Part shown: positions 26,549 through 41,705 of the stretch, one piece after another
How positions within the stretch are numbered: the stretch's first letter is position 1
Layout of the letters: each line of letters opens with the position of its first letter
Assembly (NCBI RefSeq): GCF_025244845.1
Contig: NZ_CP104264.1
Span: 2,170,001 to 2,234,000 of the forward strand
Direction: 5' to 3'
From: Arthrobacter sp. zg-Y1171
GTDB lineage: Bacteria > Actinomycetota > Actinomycetes > Actinomycetales > Micrococcaceae
Length of the DNA: 64,000 nt
Made by a program: the position numbers and the translations under genes
The notes under the pieces: model-generated
What the model saw: the letters and a program-made list of their open reading frames with translations, nothing else
What the model was told of the DNA's origin: nothing
Databases searched by the model: none

Positions 26549-27274
26549 TCAGACCAGCTCCAGCAGCTCCCCGAGGGACCCGATGGTGTGCACTTCCGAA
26601 GGCGCTGCTGCTCCGTCGTCGCGCACCGGAGAAGGATTGCCCGTGCGGTCGAGCCAAACGCCCAGCAGGCCGGCGCCTGCCGCTCCCACGGCGTCCACCT
26701 GCAGGTTGTCCCCGACGTAGGCGGTCCGTTCCAGCCGGCTGCCGAGCAGGCGTACTCCTTCATGGAAGATGGCCGGTTCCGGTTTGGCGGCACCGACGGT
26801 GTCGATGCCGACCAGGACCTTGATGCGCTGCAGCCCGGCGGCGTCCAGCTTGGCCCGCTGGTAGTCGTGCACGTTGTTGCTGACTGCCCCGTACGCGATG
26901 CCGCGGGCTTCCAAGGCATCGAGCAGCGGAGCGACGTCGTCAAAGGCGCGGAAGTACTGCGGCAGGGCTTGTTCATAGGCCTGGTTCCATGCCCGTGCCG
27001 CGTCACTGTCCAGGGGTGCCAGCCCCGCCTGTTCGCGGGCATGCTGCAGGCGCAGCACCCGCTGGTCGGCAAAGCCCAGCCGTCCGGCCAGGAAGGCGTC
27101 ATAGTGCCCCTGGGGGTCGGCGGCGAACAGGGAGGTGTAGGCCTCCCAGTCCGCCGCTGTGAAGTGGGTCAGGTCATCGGCGCTGACCGCCTGCAGGGTA
27201 GTGCCCATGGCCGCCTGCAGATCGATGAGGGTCTCGTCGATGTCGAACAGCACCGCATCGATGAACCTGCCCAT
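26549..27274 (-). CDS. HAD-superfamily hydrolase
   Basis: A 241-residue haloacid dehalogenase-like phosphatase. Motif I is DIDETLID with nucleophile Asp11 and Asp13, motif II is AVSNN, motif III is the Lys in AAKPEPAIFHEGV, and motif IV is AYVGDNLQVDAVGA. The large helical cap between motifs I and II is of the YjjG/beta-phosphoglucomutase type. The substrate is unknown; nucleotide or sugar phosphates are typical. It starts 11 bases after gltX and is likely cotranscribed with it. Confidence 0.88.
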   Translation of the reverse strand: MGRFIDAVLFDIDETLIDLQAAMGTTLQAVSADDLTHFTAADWEAYTSLFAADPQGHYDAFLAGRLGFADQRVLRLQHAREQAGLAPLDSDAARAWNQAYEQALPQYFRAFDDVAPLLDALEARGIAYGAVSNNVHDYQRAKLDAAGLQRIKVLVGIDTVGAAKPEPAIFHEGVRLLGSRLERTAYVGDNLQVDAVGAAGAGLLGVWLDRTGNPSPVRDDGAAAPSEVHTIGSLGELLELV

Positions 27275-27285
27275 TTCGGTGTTCC

Positions 27286-28803
27286 CTAGGCTGCGGCGCG
27301 GAACGCGCGGATCCGTGCGAGCGAGGATTCCCGGCCAAGGATGACCATGGACTCGAACAGGGGCGGTGAGATCCGTCGTCCGGAGACGGCAGTGCGCACC
27401 GGACCGAAGGCCAGGCGGGGCTTGATGCCCATGTCTTCCACCAGTGCCTGGCGCAGCGCTGCCTGGATGTTCTCCGCGGTCCAGTCGGACACGGACTCGA
27501 GCGCCGCCAGGGCGGCGTCGAGGACCTCGCCCAGGTTCGCCGGCAGGCCCTTGCGGGCGTCATCGGCAACGTCGACGGCGTCGTCGGCCTTGAAGAGGAA
27601 GCCGAGCATGTCCGGGGCCTCGCCCAGCAGGGTGATGCGTTCCTGTACCAGCGGGGCGGCTTCGGTCAGGATTTCCTCTTCACGCGGGGTGAGGGTCTCC
27701 CCTACCAAGCCGGCCTGCTGCAGGTAGGGAACCAGCCGGTTGCGGAAGTCTTCGGCTTCGAGCATGCGTACGTGGGTGCCGTTGATGGCCTCGGCCTTCT
27801 TCAGGTCGAAGCGGGCGGGGTTGGCCAGCACGTTGTGGATGTCGAAGTTCTCCACCAGCTGGTCGACCGTGAAAATGTCCTCATCTGCGGACAGGGACCA
27901 GCCCAGCAGGGACAGGTAGTTCAGCAGGCCTTCGGGGATGAAGCCGCGTTCCCGGTGCAGGAAGAGGCTGGACTCCGGATCGCGCTTGGAGAGCTTCTTG
28001 TTGCCGGCACCCATGACGTACGGGAGGTGCCCGAACAAGGGCATGTACTTGGCCACGCCGACGTCGATCAGCGCGCGGTAGAGCGCGACCTGGCGGGGGG
28101 TGGAGGACAGCAGGTCCTCGCCGCGGAGGATGTGGGTGATGCCCATGAGCGCGTCGTCCACCGGGTTGACCAGGGTGTACAGCGGTGCGCCGTTGGCCCG
28201 GACCACTACGAAGTCGGGAACGGTTCCGGCCTTGAAGGTGATCTCGCCGCGGACCAGGTCCGTGAAGGTGATGTCTTCATCCGGCATCCGCACGCGCAGC
28301 ACGGGTGAACGGCCTTCAGCCCGGAAGGCTTCGATCTGCTCCGGGGTCAGGTCGCGGTCATAGTTGTCATAGCCAAGCTTGATGTCGCGTCCGGCGGCGC
28401 GGTGGCGTGCTTCGATTTCCTCCGGGGTGGAGTAGGACTCGTAAACGTAGCCGGCCTCGCGCAGCTTCGCGATGACGTCCTGGTAGATCTCGCCGCGCTG
28501 GGACTGCCGGTACGGTTCGTGCGGGCCGCCCACTTCCACGCCTTCATCCCACGTGATGCCCAGCCACTTCAGCGCGTCGAGGAGCTGGAGGTAGCTTTCC
28601 TCGCTGTCACGCGCAGTGTCGGTATCTTCGATGCGGAACACCATGGTGCCCTTGGTGTGCTTGGCATAGGCCCAGTTGAAAAGGGCGGTCCGGATGAGGC
28701 CGACGTGCGGGGTGCCCGTGGGAGACGGGCAGAAGCGCACGCGTACGGGCGTGTCATCGGTAACGGTGGGCAGGTCAGCTAAGGGAGTGGGAGCGTTAGT
28801 CAT
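27286..28803 (-). CDS. gltX: Glutamate--tRNA ligase
   Basis: A 505-residue class I aminoacyl-tRNA synthetase. The HIGH-like motif is in [21 protein letters not shown], the KMSKS-like motif is KLSKRD, and the C-terminal half is the helical anticodon-binding domain. Most actinobacteria have no GlnRS, and their GltX is non-discriminating, charging both tRNA-Glu and tRNA-Gln. Both tRNA genes lie immediately downstream here. That biochemical property is inference from the phylum. Confidence 0.97.
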   Translation of the reverse strand: MTNAPTPLADLPTVTDDTPVRVRFCPSPTGTPHVGLIRTALFNWAYAKHTKGTMVFRIEDTDTARDSEESYLQLLDALKWLGITWDEGVEVGGPHEPYRQSQRGEIYQDVIAKLREAGYVYESYSTPEEIEARHRAAGRDIKLGYDNYDRDLTPEQIEAFRAEGRSPVLRVRMPDEDITFTDLVRGEITFKAGTVPDFVVVRANGAPLYTLVNPVDDALMGITHILRGEDLLSSTPRQVALYRALIDVGVAKYMPLFGHLPYVMGAGNKKLSKRDPESSLFLHRERGFIPEGLLNYLSLLGWSLSADEDIFTVDQLVENFDIHNVLANPARFDLKKAEAINGTHVRMLEAEDFRNRLVPYLQQAGLVGETLTPREEEILTEAAPLVQERITLLGEAPDMLGFLFKADDAVDVADDARKGLPANLGEVLDAALAALESVSDWTAENIQAALRQALVEDMGIKPRLAFGPVRTAVSGRRISPPLFESMVILGRESSLARIRAFRAAA

Positions 28804-28842
28804 GATACTTCCCAGTTTAGACTCTTCTGTCCGGTAGCCGCC

Positions 28843-29445
28843 TTATTGTGCGTAGGACAGCAGCCAGAGGAAGACTCCCCCGCCGGCTGCCGCTCCGGCG
28901 GCGGCTGCGAGGAGATGGCCTGCCGGGCGTCCCTGCTGCAGCCGGGCGGCGAGGAAAAGCGCCAGCGCGCAGGCAATGACGACACCTGACACTGTCCCCG
29001 GCAGTCCCTGGAACAGCAGGGCCGCCGTCGAACCGAGGATCACAATGCCCACCCCCAGCGTGAGGTCCAGCCAGGACCAGGACGTGAACGCGTTGGCGAC
29101 CAGCAGCACGAGGACTGCGGCCAGCAGGGCGAAGGCCGCCGCAGAAAGCGGCAGCGGGCCGTCCAGCCAGAGGATGAGCCGCTGGAACATAAACGCCAGT
29201 GCCGCCGCGCCAAGCACGGTGGGCGGCAGGGACGACGGCGGCAGGCTGCGGAGGTCGTTGTGCCGCTGCAGGTAGGTGACCAGGACGGCCGGGAAAACGC
29301 CCATCAGCAACGCTGCACCTGCTCCCCACGGCAGGGCGGCACCGGGTGGAAAGCCGAGAAACGGAGCGGCCAGGAGGATGAAGGACCAGATCAGCGCAGA
29401 CGCGGCTGTGTTCCGGCCGGACTCCCGGTCCGCTCCGCGGGGCAT
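28843..29445 (-). CDS. Hypothetical six-helix membrane protein
   Basis: A 200-residue integral membrane protein with about six hydrophobic segments between residues 15 and 198. The loop YLQRHNDLRSLPPSSLPP after the second helix and the overall layout recall membrane phosphatase PAP2-related proteins, but the KxxxxxxRP and SGH catalytic motifs are not visible, so it is best called hypothetical. Its ATG at 29445 shares a base with the stop of the upstream FAH gene (TGATG), and gltX follows 39 bases later. The extension to 29706 lies inside the FAH gene and is rejected. Confidence 0.75.
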   Translation of the reverse strand: MPRGADRESGRNTAASALIWSFILLAAPFLGFPPGAALPWGAGAALLMGVFPAVLVTYLQRHNDLRSLPPSSLPPTVLGAAALAFMFQRLILWLDGPLPLSAAAFALLAAVLVLLVANAFTSWSWLDLTLGVGIVILGSTAALLFQGLPGTVSGVVIACALALFLAARLQQGRPAGHLLAAAAGAAAGGGVFLWLLSYAQ

Positions 29446-30218
29446 CAGCTGCGGACGGTGTTGACCAGCCGGCCGATGCCTTCGATATCGACCTCGAAGC
29501 GTTCGCCGTCGCTGATGATGCCGACGCCGGCGGGAGTGCCTGTGAGGATGACGTCGCCCGGCAGCAGTGTGAAGGCCTGCGAGACGTAGGAAACCAGTTC
29601 CTTGACCCCCCAGATCATCGAGTTGGTGTTGCCGTCCTGGACCAGTTCGCCGTTGAGGTAGCCGCGGACCGCGGTGTTCTCGGGATCCAGTTCGGTTTCG
29701 ATCCACGGGCCCAGCGGGCAGGAGGTGTCAAAGCCCTTGGCGCGGGCCCACTGGTCGTCGGTGCGCTGGGCATCGCGGGCCGTGAGGTCGTTGGCGCAGG
29801 TGTAGCCGAAGATGACTTCGTCCACGCGTTCAATCGGGACATCCTTGCAGATGCGCCCGATGACGACGGCGAGTTCGGCTTCGTAGGAAACCTCGTCCGA
29901 GAAGGAGGGCAGCACCACGGGATCGTTGGGGCCGATCACCGAGGTGTTCGGCTTGAGGAACATCAACGGCGCCGGCGGCACATCATTGCCCATTTCGCTG
30001 GCGTGGTCCGCGTAGTTACGGCCGATGCCGACCACTTTGCTTCGCGGGATGATCGGGGCCAGCAGGCGCACGTCTTCCAGCTTGTGCCGCTCCCCCGTCA
30101 GCTGGACGCCCGAAAAGAACGGGTCACCCTTAATGACGGCGATTTCTTCGCTGCCTTCTTCTCCGCCGACCACGCCGAAGGCGGGGTCGCTGTCCTGTAC
30201 AAATCGAGCAATACGCAT
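29445..30218 (-). CDS. Fumarylacetoacetate hydrolase (FAH) family protein
   Basis: A 257-residue FAH-fold enzyme. Such proteins hydrolyse or decarboxylate acylpyruvates, 2-keto-3-deoxy or homoprotocatechuate-type intermediates. The core is IGRNYADHASEMG, PLMFLKPNTSVIGPNDP, the metal ligands in VSYEAELAVVIGR, CANDLTARDAQ and LTGTPAGVG. ATG at 30218 starts right at MRIARFV, the family start. The gene is translationally coupled to the membrane protein downstream. Substrate unknown. Confidence 0.9.
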   Translation of the reverse strand: MRIARFVQDSDPAFGVVGGEEGSEEIAVIKGDPFFSGVQLTGERHKLEDVRLLAPIIPRSKVVGIGRNYADHASEMGNDVPPAPLMFLKPNTSVIGPNDPVVLPSFSDEVSYEAELAVVIGRICKDVPIERVDEVIFGYTCANDLTARDAQRTDDQWARAKGFDTSCPLGPWIETELDPENTAVRGYLNGELVQDGNTNSMIWGVKELVSYVSQAFTLLPGDVILTGTPAGVGIISDGERFEVDIEGIGRLVNTVRS

Positions 30219-30263
30219 GGGTATAAGCCTAGTGGAGAAACTGGCCAAGCCGGCAGGCGGTAC

Positions 30264-31013
30264 TTACAGGGCCTGGAAGACTCCGAAACCGGCAGGAAGG
30301 ACAACAAAAACGACCAGGAACACAACGACGGCGGTGCGTCCGGCGCGGTTGCCGACATTCACCGTCAAGCCAGTGCCGGACCCGCTGCGCTTGGGTACCA
30401 GGACGTGGGGGTCATTCGGGTCGTTGTAGAGGATACCGCCCACCCATCGTTTCTCCTCTTCCTGTTCCTCTGCTGTCGGGCGGACACCGTCCCGCTCAGC
30501 CGTCCGCCTCGCCCAGCGCGCGCCAGCCGCATAGCAAAGGACCAGGCAGCCAAGAATCAGCGCAACCATCACGAGGGCCGGCCCGGCGGGGACATGGTCC
30601 GGGGTTCGCCAGCCGGCAACAGTGAGCGTACCGATCAGCACCGCTATCAGGAACGAAGTCCAGCCCAGGGCCGCAACTGTGCCGCGGATCGTCCCCTCCC
30701 GGCGATACAGCTCCCAGTCCGATGAATCCGTCTCCGGGGGAACCATGGCAGGCACGACGGCGGCAATCAGGGCCAGGAGGACGCTGAGGCCGCCGCCCAT
30801 CATCAAGGGGAAGAAAACGGTGCCGAAAGACTTCGCTTCCCACTCGTCCGGGCTGCCGCCGGCGCCCCAATGGGTTGGAATTGTCTCCGGCAGGGAATCG
30901 TAAATCGTGGTTCCGTAGGCAAAACAAGACAGCGAAACAAGCACTGCAGCGAAATGGATCAGCCAGAAGATACCGCGCCCGCTGGTGATTTTTGTCTCGA
31001 CCTTGGAATCCAT
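30264..31013 (-). CDS. DUF1648/DUF5808-type membrane protein
   Basis: A 249-residue membrane protein. The N-terminal half has the DUF1648 signature YDSLPETIPTHWGAGGSPDEW after TM1, then TM2 at about 70-92, TM3 at about 110-130 and TM4 at about 142-162. The C-terminal part holds the DUF5808-like RWVGGILYNDPNDPHVLVPKR and a last helix. Some DUF1648 proteins (SdpI) give immunity to secreted toxins, but there is no toxin gene beside it. It is the first gene downstream of the rrn operon in the same direction, past the rrn terminator. Confidence 0.8.
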   Translation of the reverse strand: MDSKVETKITSGRGIFWLIHFAAVLVSLSCFAYGTTIYDSLPETIPTHWGAGGSPDEWEAKSFGTVFFPLMMGGGLSVLLALIAAVVPAMVPPETDSSDWELYRREGTIRGTVAALGWTSFLIAVLIGTLTVAGWRTPDHVPAGPALVMVALILGCLVLCYAAGARWARRTAERDGVRPTAEEQEEEKRWVGGILYNDPNDPHVLVPKRSGSGTGLTVNVGNRAGRTAVVVFLVVFVVLPAGFGVFQAL

Positions 31014-31050
31014 GTATTCAATCTATCCGGATTGGCGGGTTAAAGAGGAA

Positions 31051-31078
31051 GAGCCCGTACCAGCACTGGTACGGGCTC
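31051..31078 (-). terminator. rrn operon terminator
   Basis: On the minus strand, GAGCCCGTACCAG and CTGGTACGGGCTC form a 13-bp perfect stem with a two-base gap, 18 bases after 5S, followed by a T-rich tail (TTCCTCTTTAA). Confidence 0.8.
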
Positions 31079-31095
31079 AACCTGTATTCAAATAT

Positions 31096-31213
31096 TGTCC
31101 GGCGGTGACCTACTCTCCCACATCCTCCCGGATGCAGTACCATCGGCGCTGTGGGTCTTAGCTTCCGGGTTCGGAATGGGACCGGGCGTTTCCCCCACGC
31201 TATGACCGCCGTA
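31096..31213 (-). rRNA. rrf: 5S ribosomal RNA
   Basis: About 118 bases. The 5' arm (TACGGCGGTCATAGC) pairs with the 3' arm (GGTCACCGCCGGAC). The internal CCCGGTCCCATTCCGAACCCG and GGATGTGGGAGAGTAGG stretches are diagnostic for 5S. Ends are accurate to a few bases. Confidence 0.95.
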
Positions 31214-31393
31214 ACCCTTCCACCCGCACCACACACCCAAAACCAACAGGGCATGCAGGGGGAAAACAATGGTTACAACACGTCCCGAAACCACCTCGCA
31301 AGGAGGGGTGCCGGCAGTGCGGTAAATATTGGTGAACCCGCCCCCCGGACAAGGAGGCGTGATTCGGTGTTCGTTCCTGGTGCAACAACCAAC

Positions 31394-31433
31394 GGTTGTT
31401 GTCCGGGAACCACATAGTGGACGCAAGCAGCAT
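31394..31433 (-). promoter_or_regulatory. 3' arm of pre-23S processing stem
   Basis: GGTTGTTGT...CACATAGTGGACGC...AGCAT (31394-31433) is the inverted complement of the 23S upstream flank (34741-34777). In the transcript the two form a stem of about 37 bp bracketing 23S rRNA, the expected RNase III substrate. It is part of the roughly 290-base 23S-5S spacer, which contains no tRNA. Confidence 0.75.
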
Positions 31434-31501
31434 GATCTACAACACCCTTTATACTTTGACGGACCGTTTGAAGTCGTGTCCGTCCAGGTGCTGGTGTGGT
31501 G

Positions 31502-36686
<5,185 letters not shown>

Positions 36687-36757
36687 ATGTGTTACAGACA
36701 CAGCACCCGAGCCAAGGAAAATTGGCTGCAGGCACTGCACTAAATTCGAAACCGGCT

Positions 36758-36798
36758 AAAAAAACCGTCCCATACCCACGGGGTGGGCGGAAACGGCC
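36758..36798 (-). terminator. Terminator-like hairpin in the rrn leader
   Basis: On the minus strand, CCGTTTC pairs with GGGACGG and CCCAC with GTGGG around a CCC loop, then seven T bases follow. It lies downstream of boxA and about 70 bases before mature 16S. It looks like an intrinsic terminator that the rRNA antitermination complex would have to read through. Confidence 0.55.
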
Positions 36799-36834
36799 TG
36801 TTCAACCAATCAAAATAAATTGGTATCAATAAAC

Positions 36835-36864
36835 TTGGCACACTATTGAGTTCTCAAACAACAG
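36835..36864 (-). promoter_or_regulatory. rrn leader boxA and 5' arm of pre-16S processing stem
   Basis: The segment is complementary to 34914-34943 over 30 positions with five differences, most of them G-U compatible, forming the stem around 16S. It contains boxA-like TGTTGTTTGAGAACT at 36863-36849 (minus strand), repeated exactly in the 16S-23S spacer. Confidence 0.75.
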
Positions 36865-36928
36865 ACGCAATCCGAAAATACTCGGGAAAACAATTGTTTT
36901 CCTTTTCTTCTTCGCTGCAATGTTTTAT

Positions 36929-36957
36929 ATCTTATTCCATTCCGGCGTTATTTGCAA
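36929..36957 (-). promoter_or_regulatory. rrn promoter
   Basis: TTGCAA (36957-36952), a 17-base spacer and TAAGAT (36934-36929) on the minus strand lie in an AT-rich island about 240 bases upstream of 16S. The region 36958-37334 upstream of it, to the MBL gene, holds no convincing gene; further upstream promoters may exist but none was clear. Confidence 0.7.
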
Positions 36958-37334
36958 TTCGCGGTTTCCCTTGTCGGGAGCCCGTGAAAGGCGTTTTCCG
37001 CCGTTCCGGACCCAGCAATAACCGGAGTCTTTTCCACCGGCCCCGCGAAGGGCGCGCACTGGTTGGACTCTGTTTTTTGTTGGGGTTTGGCCGCCATGCT
37101 CGGGCGCTTTTCCAGCGTCCCGGCCGCGGCGACTCATGTAACTCTACACATCGCTTCCGGTCCTTGCAAACCGGATCGAAGTGACCTGCCGCACTGGGCC
37201 CGGGAACAGTTTTCCGTCCCCTGCCCTGCAACCGATGTTTCCATTTTAGGACTGTCCCGCTGCCCCCATGCAAGCCCGCAGCCGGTTTTCCTCGTCACAC
37301 CCGCGCGGACAGCTCCGGGCGGGAATTTCCTTCG

Positions 37335-38123
37335 TCAGCTGCCGTTCCGCAGATAGGCGAGCTGCGCGGCCACCGAACGTTCCGCCGCCTGGCGGACGTT
37401 CGCCGGCACATCGGAGTAGACCAAGTCAGCGATCTCCCCCGCGCCGGCGTCCGGCCCGGCTTGTGCCAGGGCTGCCCGGATCTGTTCCAACCGCTCTTCT
37501 CGGTGGTCGCGGTAGGTCAGGACCAGGGAACTGAGGTCCGCCTGGACCGGTCCGTGTCCGGGAAGGACCATGGCCGGTCCAAGGTTGGAGAGCATATCCA
37601 GTGTGTCCAGGTAATCGCCGAGGTTTCCGTCCGGATAGTCCAGCACGGTAGTCCCCCGCCCCAGGATGGTGTCCCCCGTCAGGACGGAACCGTTGGCGCC
37701 GTCATCGGGAAGCCAGAAGCACACCGAATCGGACGTGTGGCCCGGAGCCGCAAGGACCCGGATGTCCACACCTGCAGCGGAGATCTCTTCATCAGCCGCC
37801 AGTGGTTTGCCCGACACACAGAAAGCGGGATCGAAGGCCCGCACCGGAGCGCCGGTCAGTTCGGCGAACCGCCGGCTGGCCTCCGTGTGGTCGGAATGCC
37901 GGTGGGTGATGAGCACCAGCTCCACGGTTCCGGCATCCGCCAGGGCCTGCAGGTGCTGCTCGTCCCGGGGGCCCGGGTCCACTACCACCGTGCTTCCGGA
38001 TCCGGGGGCAGCCACAATGTAGCTGTTGGTGCCGTCCAGCGACATGGGACCCGGGTTCGGCGCCAGCCTTACGCGGGTCAGGTCACTGCTGCGGACCACT
38101 CCGGATTCCGGAAGCATTGGCAT
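37335..38123 (-). CDS. MBL-fold metallo-hydrolase, LACTB2-like
   Basis: A 262-residue metallo-beta-lactamase-fold hydrolase. Zinc ligands are THRHSDH at residues 73-79, His in APGHTSDS, Asp in LTGDTILG and His in VLPGHGP. The C-terminal helical region (YRDHREERLEQIRAAL to AERSVAAQLAYL) resembles the winged-helix tail of LACTB2-type proteins, which in mammals act as endoribonucleases, while most bacterial members are uncharacterised. It ends about 380 bases upstream of the rrn promoter and follows ilvE by 7 bases. Confidence 0.87.
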   Translation of the reverse strand: MPMLPESGVVRSSDLTRVRLAPNPGPMSLDGTNSYIVAAPGSGSTVVVDPGPRDEQHLQALADAGTVELVLITHRHSDHTEASRRFAELTGAPVRAFDPAFCVSGKPLAADEEISAAGVDIRVLAAPGHTSDSVCFWLPDDGANGSVLTGDTILGRGTTVLDYPDGNLGDYLDTLDMLSNLGPAMVLPGHGPVQADLSSLVLTYRDHREERLEQIRAALAQAGPDAGAGEIADLVYSDVPANVRQAAERSVAAQLAYLRNGS

Positions 38124-38130
38124 GTTTGTC

Positions 38131-39237
38131 CTAGGCCAGGCGGGTCAGCCAGCCGTGGGTATCCTCCACGGTGCCGGTCTGGATGCCGAGCAGCTGCTCG
38201 CGGATGGACATGGTGACCTCGCCGGGCTTCGAGTCGGCGGAGCCAATGACCTCGTCCTCGGACTTCAGCTGGCCGATCGGGGTAATGACGGCAGCCGTAC
38301 CGCAGGCGAACACCTCGGTGATCTCACCGGAGGCAATGCCCTCGCGCCATTCGTCCAGGGTGATCTTGCGTTCCTGGACGTCCATGCCGCGGTCGCGGCC
38401 CAGCTGCAGCACGGACGAGCGGGTAATGCCGTGCAGGATGGTGCCGGACAGGGCCGGCGTGACCAGACGGCCGTCCTTGAAGACGAAGAAGACGTTCATG
38501 CCGCCCAGTTCTTCAACGGCGTTGTCATTGAATTCGTCCAGGAACAGCACCTGCTTGCAGCCGTTCGCTTCGCCTTCCATCTGGGCAATGAGCGACGCCG
38601 CGTAGTTGCCGCCGCACTTGGCTTCCCCGGTGCCGCCGCGGCCTGCGCGGGCGTACTTGGAGGAGAGCCAGATGGATACAGGCTTCAATTCCCCGCCGAA
38701 GTAGTTTCCGGCCGGGGAGGCGATGACCCGGTAGGAGACTTCACGGGCCGGGCGAACGCCAAGGAAGGCCTCCGTGGCGATCATGAAGGGACGCAGGTAC
38801 AGTGCGGCGCCGTCGCCGTCGGGGATCCAGTCCTGGTCCAGCGCCACCAGCTGGCGGATGGACTCCAGGAAAAGTTCCTCGGGCAGTTCGGGCAGGGCAA
38901 GCCGGCGGGCGGAAAGGTTCAGGCGGGCTGCGTTGGCCTCCGGACGGAAGCTCACCACTGAACCGTCGGCATGGCGGTAGACTTTCAGGCCCTCGAAAAT
39001 CTCCTGGCCGTAGTGCAGCACGCCGGCGGCAGGATCAATGGAGATGGGACCGTAGGGCTCAATCCGAGCGTTCTGCCACTCCTGCTCGCCGGACTCCCCC
39101 GCCTTCCAGTCAATGACGGCGGTGTGATCCGTGAAGTAGTCGCCGAACCCGGGGTTTGCCAGGATGGCTGCACGCTCGGCGGCGAGCTTGGGATTGCTGG
39201 AAAGCTCCTGGGAAAACTCCAGTGCGCTGACGGTCAT
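38131..39237 (-). CDS. ilvE: Branched-chain amino acid aminotransferase
   Basis: A 368-residue fold-type IV PLP enzyme that makes the last transamination in Ile, Val and Leu synthesis. The class signature runs over [18 protein letters not shown], the PLP Lys is in [10 protein letters not shown], and [18 protein letters not shown] binds the phosphate. GGAGGA lies 4 bases before the ATG. It follows leuB by 61 bases on the same strand, so leuB-ilvE-MBL may be one transcript. Confidence 0.96.
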   Translation of the reverse strand: MTVSALEFSQELSSNPKLAAERAAILANPGFGDYFTDHTAVIDWKAGESGEQEWQNARIEPYGPISIDPAAGVLHYGQEIFEGLKVYRHADGSVVSFRPEANAARLNLSARRLALPELPEELFLESIRQLVALDQDWIPDGDGAALYLRPFMIATEAFLGVRPAREVSYRVIASPAGNYFGGELKPVSIWLSSKYARAGRGGTGEAKCGGNYAASLIAQMEGEANGCKQVLFLDEFNDNAVEELGGMNVFFVFKDGRLVTPALSGTILHGITRSSVLQLGRDRGMDVQERKITLDEWREGIASGEITEVFACGTAAVITPIGQLKSEDEVIGSADSKPGEVTMSIREQLLGIQTGTVEDTHGWLTRLA

Positions 39238-39298
39238 GATTCCTCCACTGTGAACGGCAAAAGCCCGTTCTACGACTGCTTATTGGCTATGCACGAGC

Positions 39299-40363
39299 TT
39301 ATGACACCGCGGTGGCAATGGCATCGCCGACCTCAGCGGTGGAACGCCGCGTTCCGTCCCTGCCGGCGAGGTCTTTCTCCACTGCCCGTTCCACTCTGGC
39401 CGCTTCTTCGTGGAAGCCCAGATGCTGCAGCAGGAGCGCGGCAGAAAGAATGGCTGCGGTCGGGTCGGCCTTCTGCTGCCCGGCAATATCGGGAGCGGAG
39501 CCGTGGACCGGCTCGAACATGGAGGGGAAGGTCCGGTCCATGTTGATGTTTCCGGAGGCCGCCAGGCCGATCCCGCCGGTGATCGCCGCTGCGAGGTCCG
39601 TGATGATGTCGCCGAACAGGTTGTCGGTGACAATCACGTCGAAGCGTGACGGATCGCTCACCATAAAGATCGTTGCGGCATCCACGTGCAGGTAGTCATG
39701 CGTCACCTCCGGGAACTCGGCGGCCACCTTCTCCACGGTGCGCTTCCAGAGCCTGCCCGCATTCACCAGCACGTTGTGCTTGTGGACCAGGGTCAGGTGG
39801 CGGCGCGGCCGGGCAGCGGCCCGGCGGAAGGCGTCGCGCACTACCCGTTCCACGCCGTACGCGGTGTTCAGGGATACCTCGGTGGCGATTTCCTGCGGGG
39901 TGCCCTCCCGCAGCACTCCCCCGTTGCCGGCGTACGGTCCCTCGGTACCTTCGCGCACCACAACGAAGTCCACGTTGCCCGGAGCAGAAAGCGGGCTGTG
40001 CACACCCGGGTACAGGCGGGACGGCCGCAGGTTGACGTAGTGGTCCAGGCTGAACCGCAGCTTCAGCAGCAGTTCGCGTTCTATCAGGCCCGACGGGACG
40101 AGCGTGTCCCCCGGTGCGGCACCCACGGCACCGAACAGGATGGCATCGTGCCCCTTGAGCGCTTCCAGTGTGTGCTCCGGAAGCGTCTCGCCGGTTTCCA
40201 GCCAGTGCTCCGCTCCCAGCGGGTATTCCGTCAGCTCAAACCGGACGGGGCCGCCGCCGGTAACCGCCAGCAGCACCTTCACTGCTTCGGCGGTGACTTC
40301 GGGGCCAATCCCGTCGCCGGGGATGACGGCCAGGGAAATGGTTCGGGGTGTGTCTTCGCTCAT
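39299..40363 (-). CDS. leuB: 3-isopropylmalate dehydrogenase
   Basis: A 354-residue NAD-dependent decarboxylating dehydrogenase of leucine synthesis. It has [19 protein letters not shown] at the N-terminus, the substrate arginines around [24 protein letters not shown], the Lys/Asp set in VHKHNVL and [13 protein letters not shown], and [10 protein letters not shown] for NAD. The ATG at 40363 is chosen for AGGA 8 bases upstream and because the ATG at 40372 lacks a site. No LtbR-like box was found before it. Confidence 0.95.
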   Translation of the reverse strand: MSEDTPRTISLAVIPGDGIGPEVTAEAVKVLLAVTGGGPVRFELTEYPLGAEHWLETGETLPEHTLEALKGHDAILFGAVGAAPGDTLVPSGLIERELLLKLRFSLDHYVNLRPSRLYPGVHSPLSAPGNVDFVVVREGTEGPYAGNGGVLREGTPQEIATEVSLNTAYGVERVVRDAFRRAAARPRRHLTLVHKHNVLVNAGRLWKRTVEKVAAEFPEVTHDYLHVDAATIFMVSDPSRFDVIVTDNLFGDIITDLAAAITGGIGLAASGNINMDRTFPSMFEPVHGSAPDIAGQQKADPTAAILSAALLLQHLGFHEEAARVERAVEKDLAGRDGTRRSTAEVGDAIATAVS

Positions 40364-40509
40364 GCTGCCCATCCTAGGAAACCGGTCCAGATACCGGGCA
40401 ACCCGTCCCGCATCGTGGACACCCGGGACGGACCTCCGGGACGTCACCCCCGGGAGTTCAACCCGCAGTATGACGCGCGGACGCCCGAACACCCCTAAAG
40501 TTGGTTTCC

Positions 40510-41700
40510 ATGCTCGTGCACCGACGACTCTATGCCTGGCTGCAGGCGAACTCCGGGAAAGTGAACTTCTGGCAGGCAATCGCTGCCACGCTCATCTTCG
40601 CCGTCCCCTTCCTGCTGACGGGAGGAGGACAAAACGTCGAGTTCTTCCTGTCCGCGGCCATCTGCATGAGCCTGGCCTGGCGCCGCAGCCGCCCGGTGGC
40701 GGCAGCCGCCGTCCAAGCCGCCGCCTGTGTCCTCCAGCTTTTCCTGGTCCCGGTCACCGGTCTGCCGGCAGACATCTTCGTTCTGGTCACTGTGTATTCC
40801 CTGGCTGCCTTCGCCCCGCGCTGGGCGAGCATTGCCGGGCTGGCCCTGGCCGGCATCGGCGGGGCACTCTTCCTGATCCGGTATATCTTCCCCGACATCG
40901 CCGGGGAGGGCATTTCCGTCATCGCCGTCATCGACCTCGTCGCCGTCGAAGCGGTGGTCCTGGTGGCATGGACGTTCGGCGACCTGACCCGCACCCGGCG
41001 GCTGGCCGTGCAGGCCCTCCAAGACCGCGCGCATCGGCTCGAAGTTGAACGCCAACAGGAACGTGAACTCGCCGCCGCCGATGAACGCAGCCACATCGCC
41101 CGCGAAATGCACGACATCGTGGCGCACTCGCTGTCCGTGATCATCACCCAGGCCGACGGCGCCCGGTATGCGAGCGCCGAGGACCCGGACATCGCGCCGA
41201 AGACGCTGGGCGTCATTGCAGAGACCGGCCGAAGTTCCCTGCGGGAGATGCGCCGACTGCTTGGCGTACTGCGCGGCGACGAAGCCGCCTCTACCCGTCC
41301 CCTCCCTTCCCTCGCCGACATCGACGAACTGCTTGAGTCCGTTCAACGGGGCGGGCTGGAAGCCGCCTTCAGCGTTACCGGTACGCCGCGGCGCGCCTTG
41401 CCGCCGGGGGCGGAGCTTACCGCTTATCGGGTGATCCAGGAGTCGCTCACCAACGTGCTCAAGCACGCCGGCCCGCGGGCGCGTGCCGACGTGGCCCTGC
41501 GGTGGACCCCTGCCGGACTGGAACTGGATGTCCACGACGACGGGCTGGGCGCGGCGTCGGCCCTGCACGACGACGGCGCCGGGCAGGGCATCAAGGGCAT
41601 GGCAGAGCGGCTGTCCCTCTACGATGGAACGTTGAAGGCCTCCCCTGCGGCCGGCGGAGGATTCCGCATTGAAGCATTCATTCCCTACACGGAGGCCTAG
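40510..41700 (+). CDS. Sensor histidine kinase, NarL/LiaS type
   Basis: A 396-residue two-component sensor. Four to five membrane helices span about residues 18-155, without a large extracellular domain. A coiled linker ([19 protein letters not shown]) leads to the HisKA_3 dimerisation helix with phospho-acceptor His in [14 protein letters not shown]. The HATPase part has an N-box [11 protein letters not shown] and a G-box [13 protein letters not shown]. The signal is unknown; intramembrane-sensing kinases of this kind often respond to cell-envelope stress. The response regulator follows 5 bases later. ATG 40510 is preferred over TTG 40501. Confidence 0.92.
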   Translation: MLVHRRLYAWLQANSGKVNFWQAIAATLIFAVPFLLTGGGQNVEFFLSAAICMSLAWRRSRPVAAAAVQAAACVLQLFLVPVTGLPADIFVLVTVYSLAAFAPRWASIAGLALAGIGGALFLIRYIFPDIAGEGISVIAVIDLVAVEAVVLVAWTFGDLTRTRRLAVQALQDRAHRLEVERQQERELAAADERSHIAREMHDIVAHSLSVIITQADGARYASAEDPDIAPKTLGVIAETGRSSLREMRRLLGVLRGDEAASTRPLPSLADIDELLESVQRGGLEAAFSVTGTPRRALPPGAELTAYRVIQESLTNVLKHAGPRARADVALRWTPAGLELDVHDDGLGAASALHDDGAGQGIKGMAERLSLYDGTLKASPAAGGGFRIEAFIPYTEA

Positions 41701-41705
41701 CCACA

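Noticed and set aside
30264..31013. DUF1648 protein as SdpI-type toxin immunity gene
   Set aside because: Only the general DUF1648 domain supports it; there is no toxin or regulator gene next to it.
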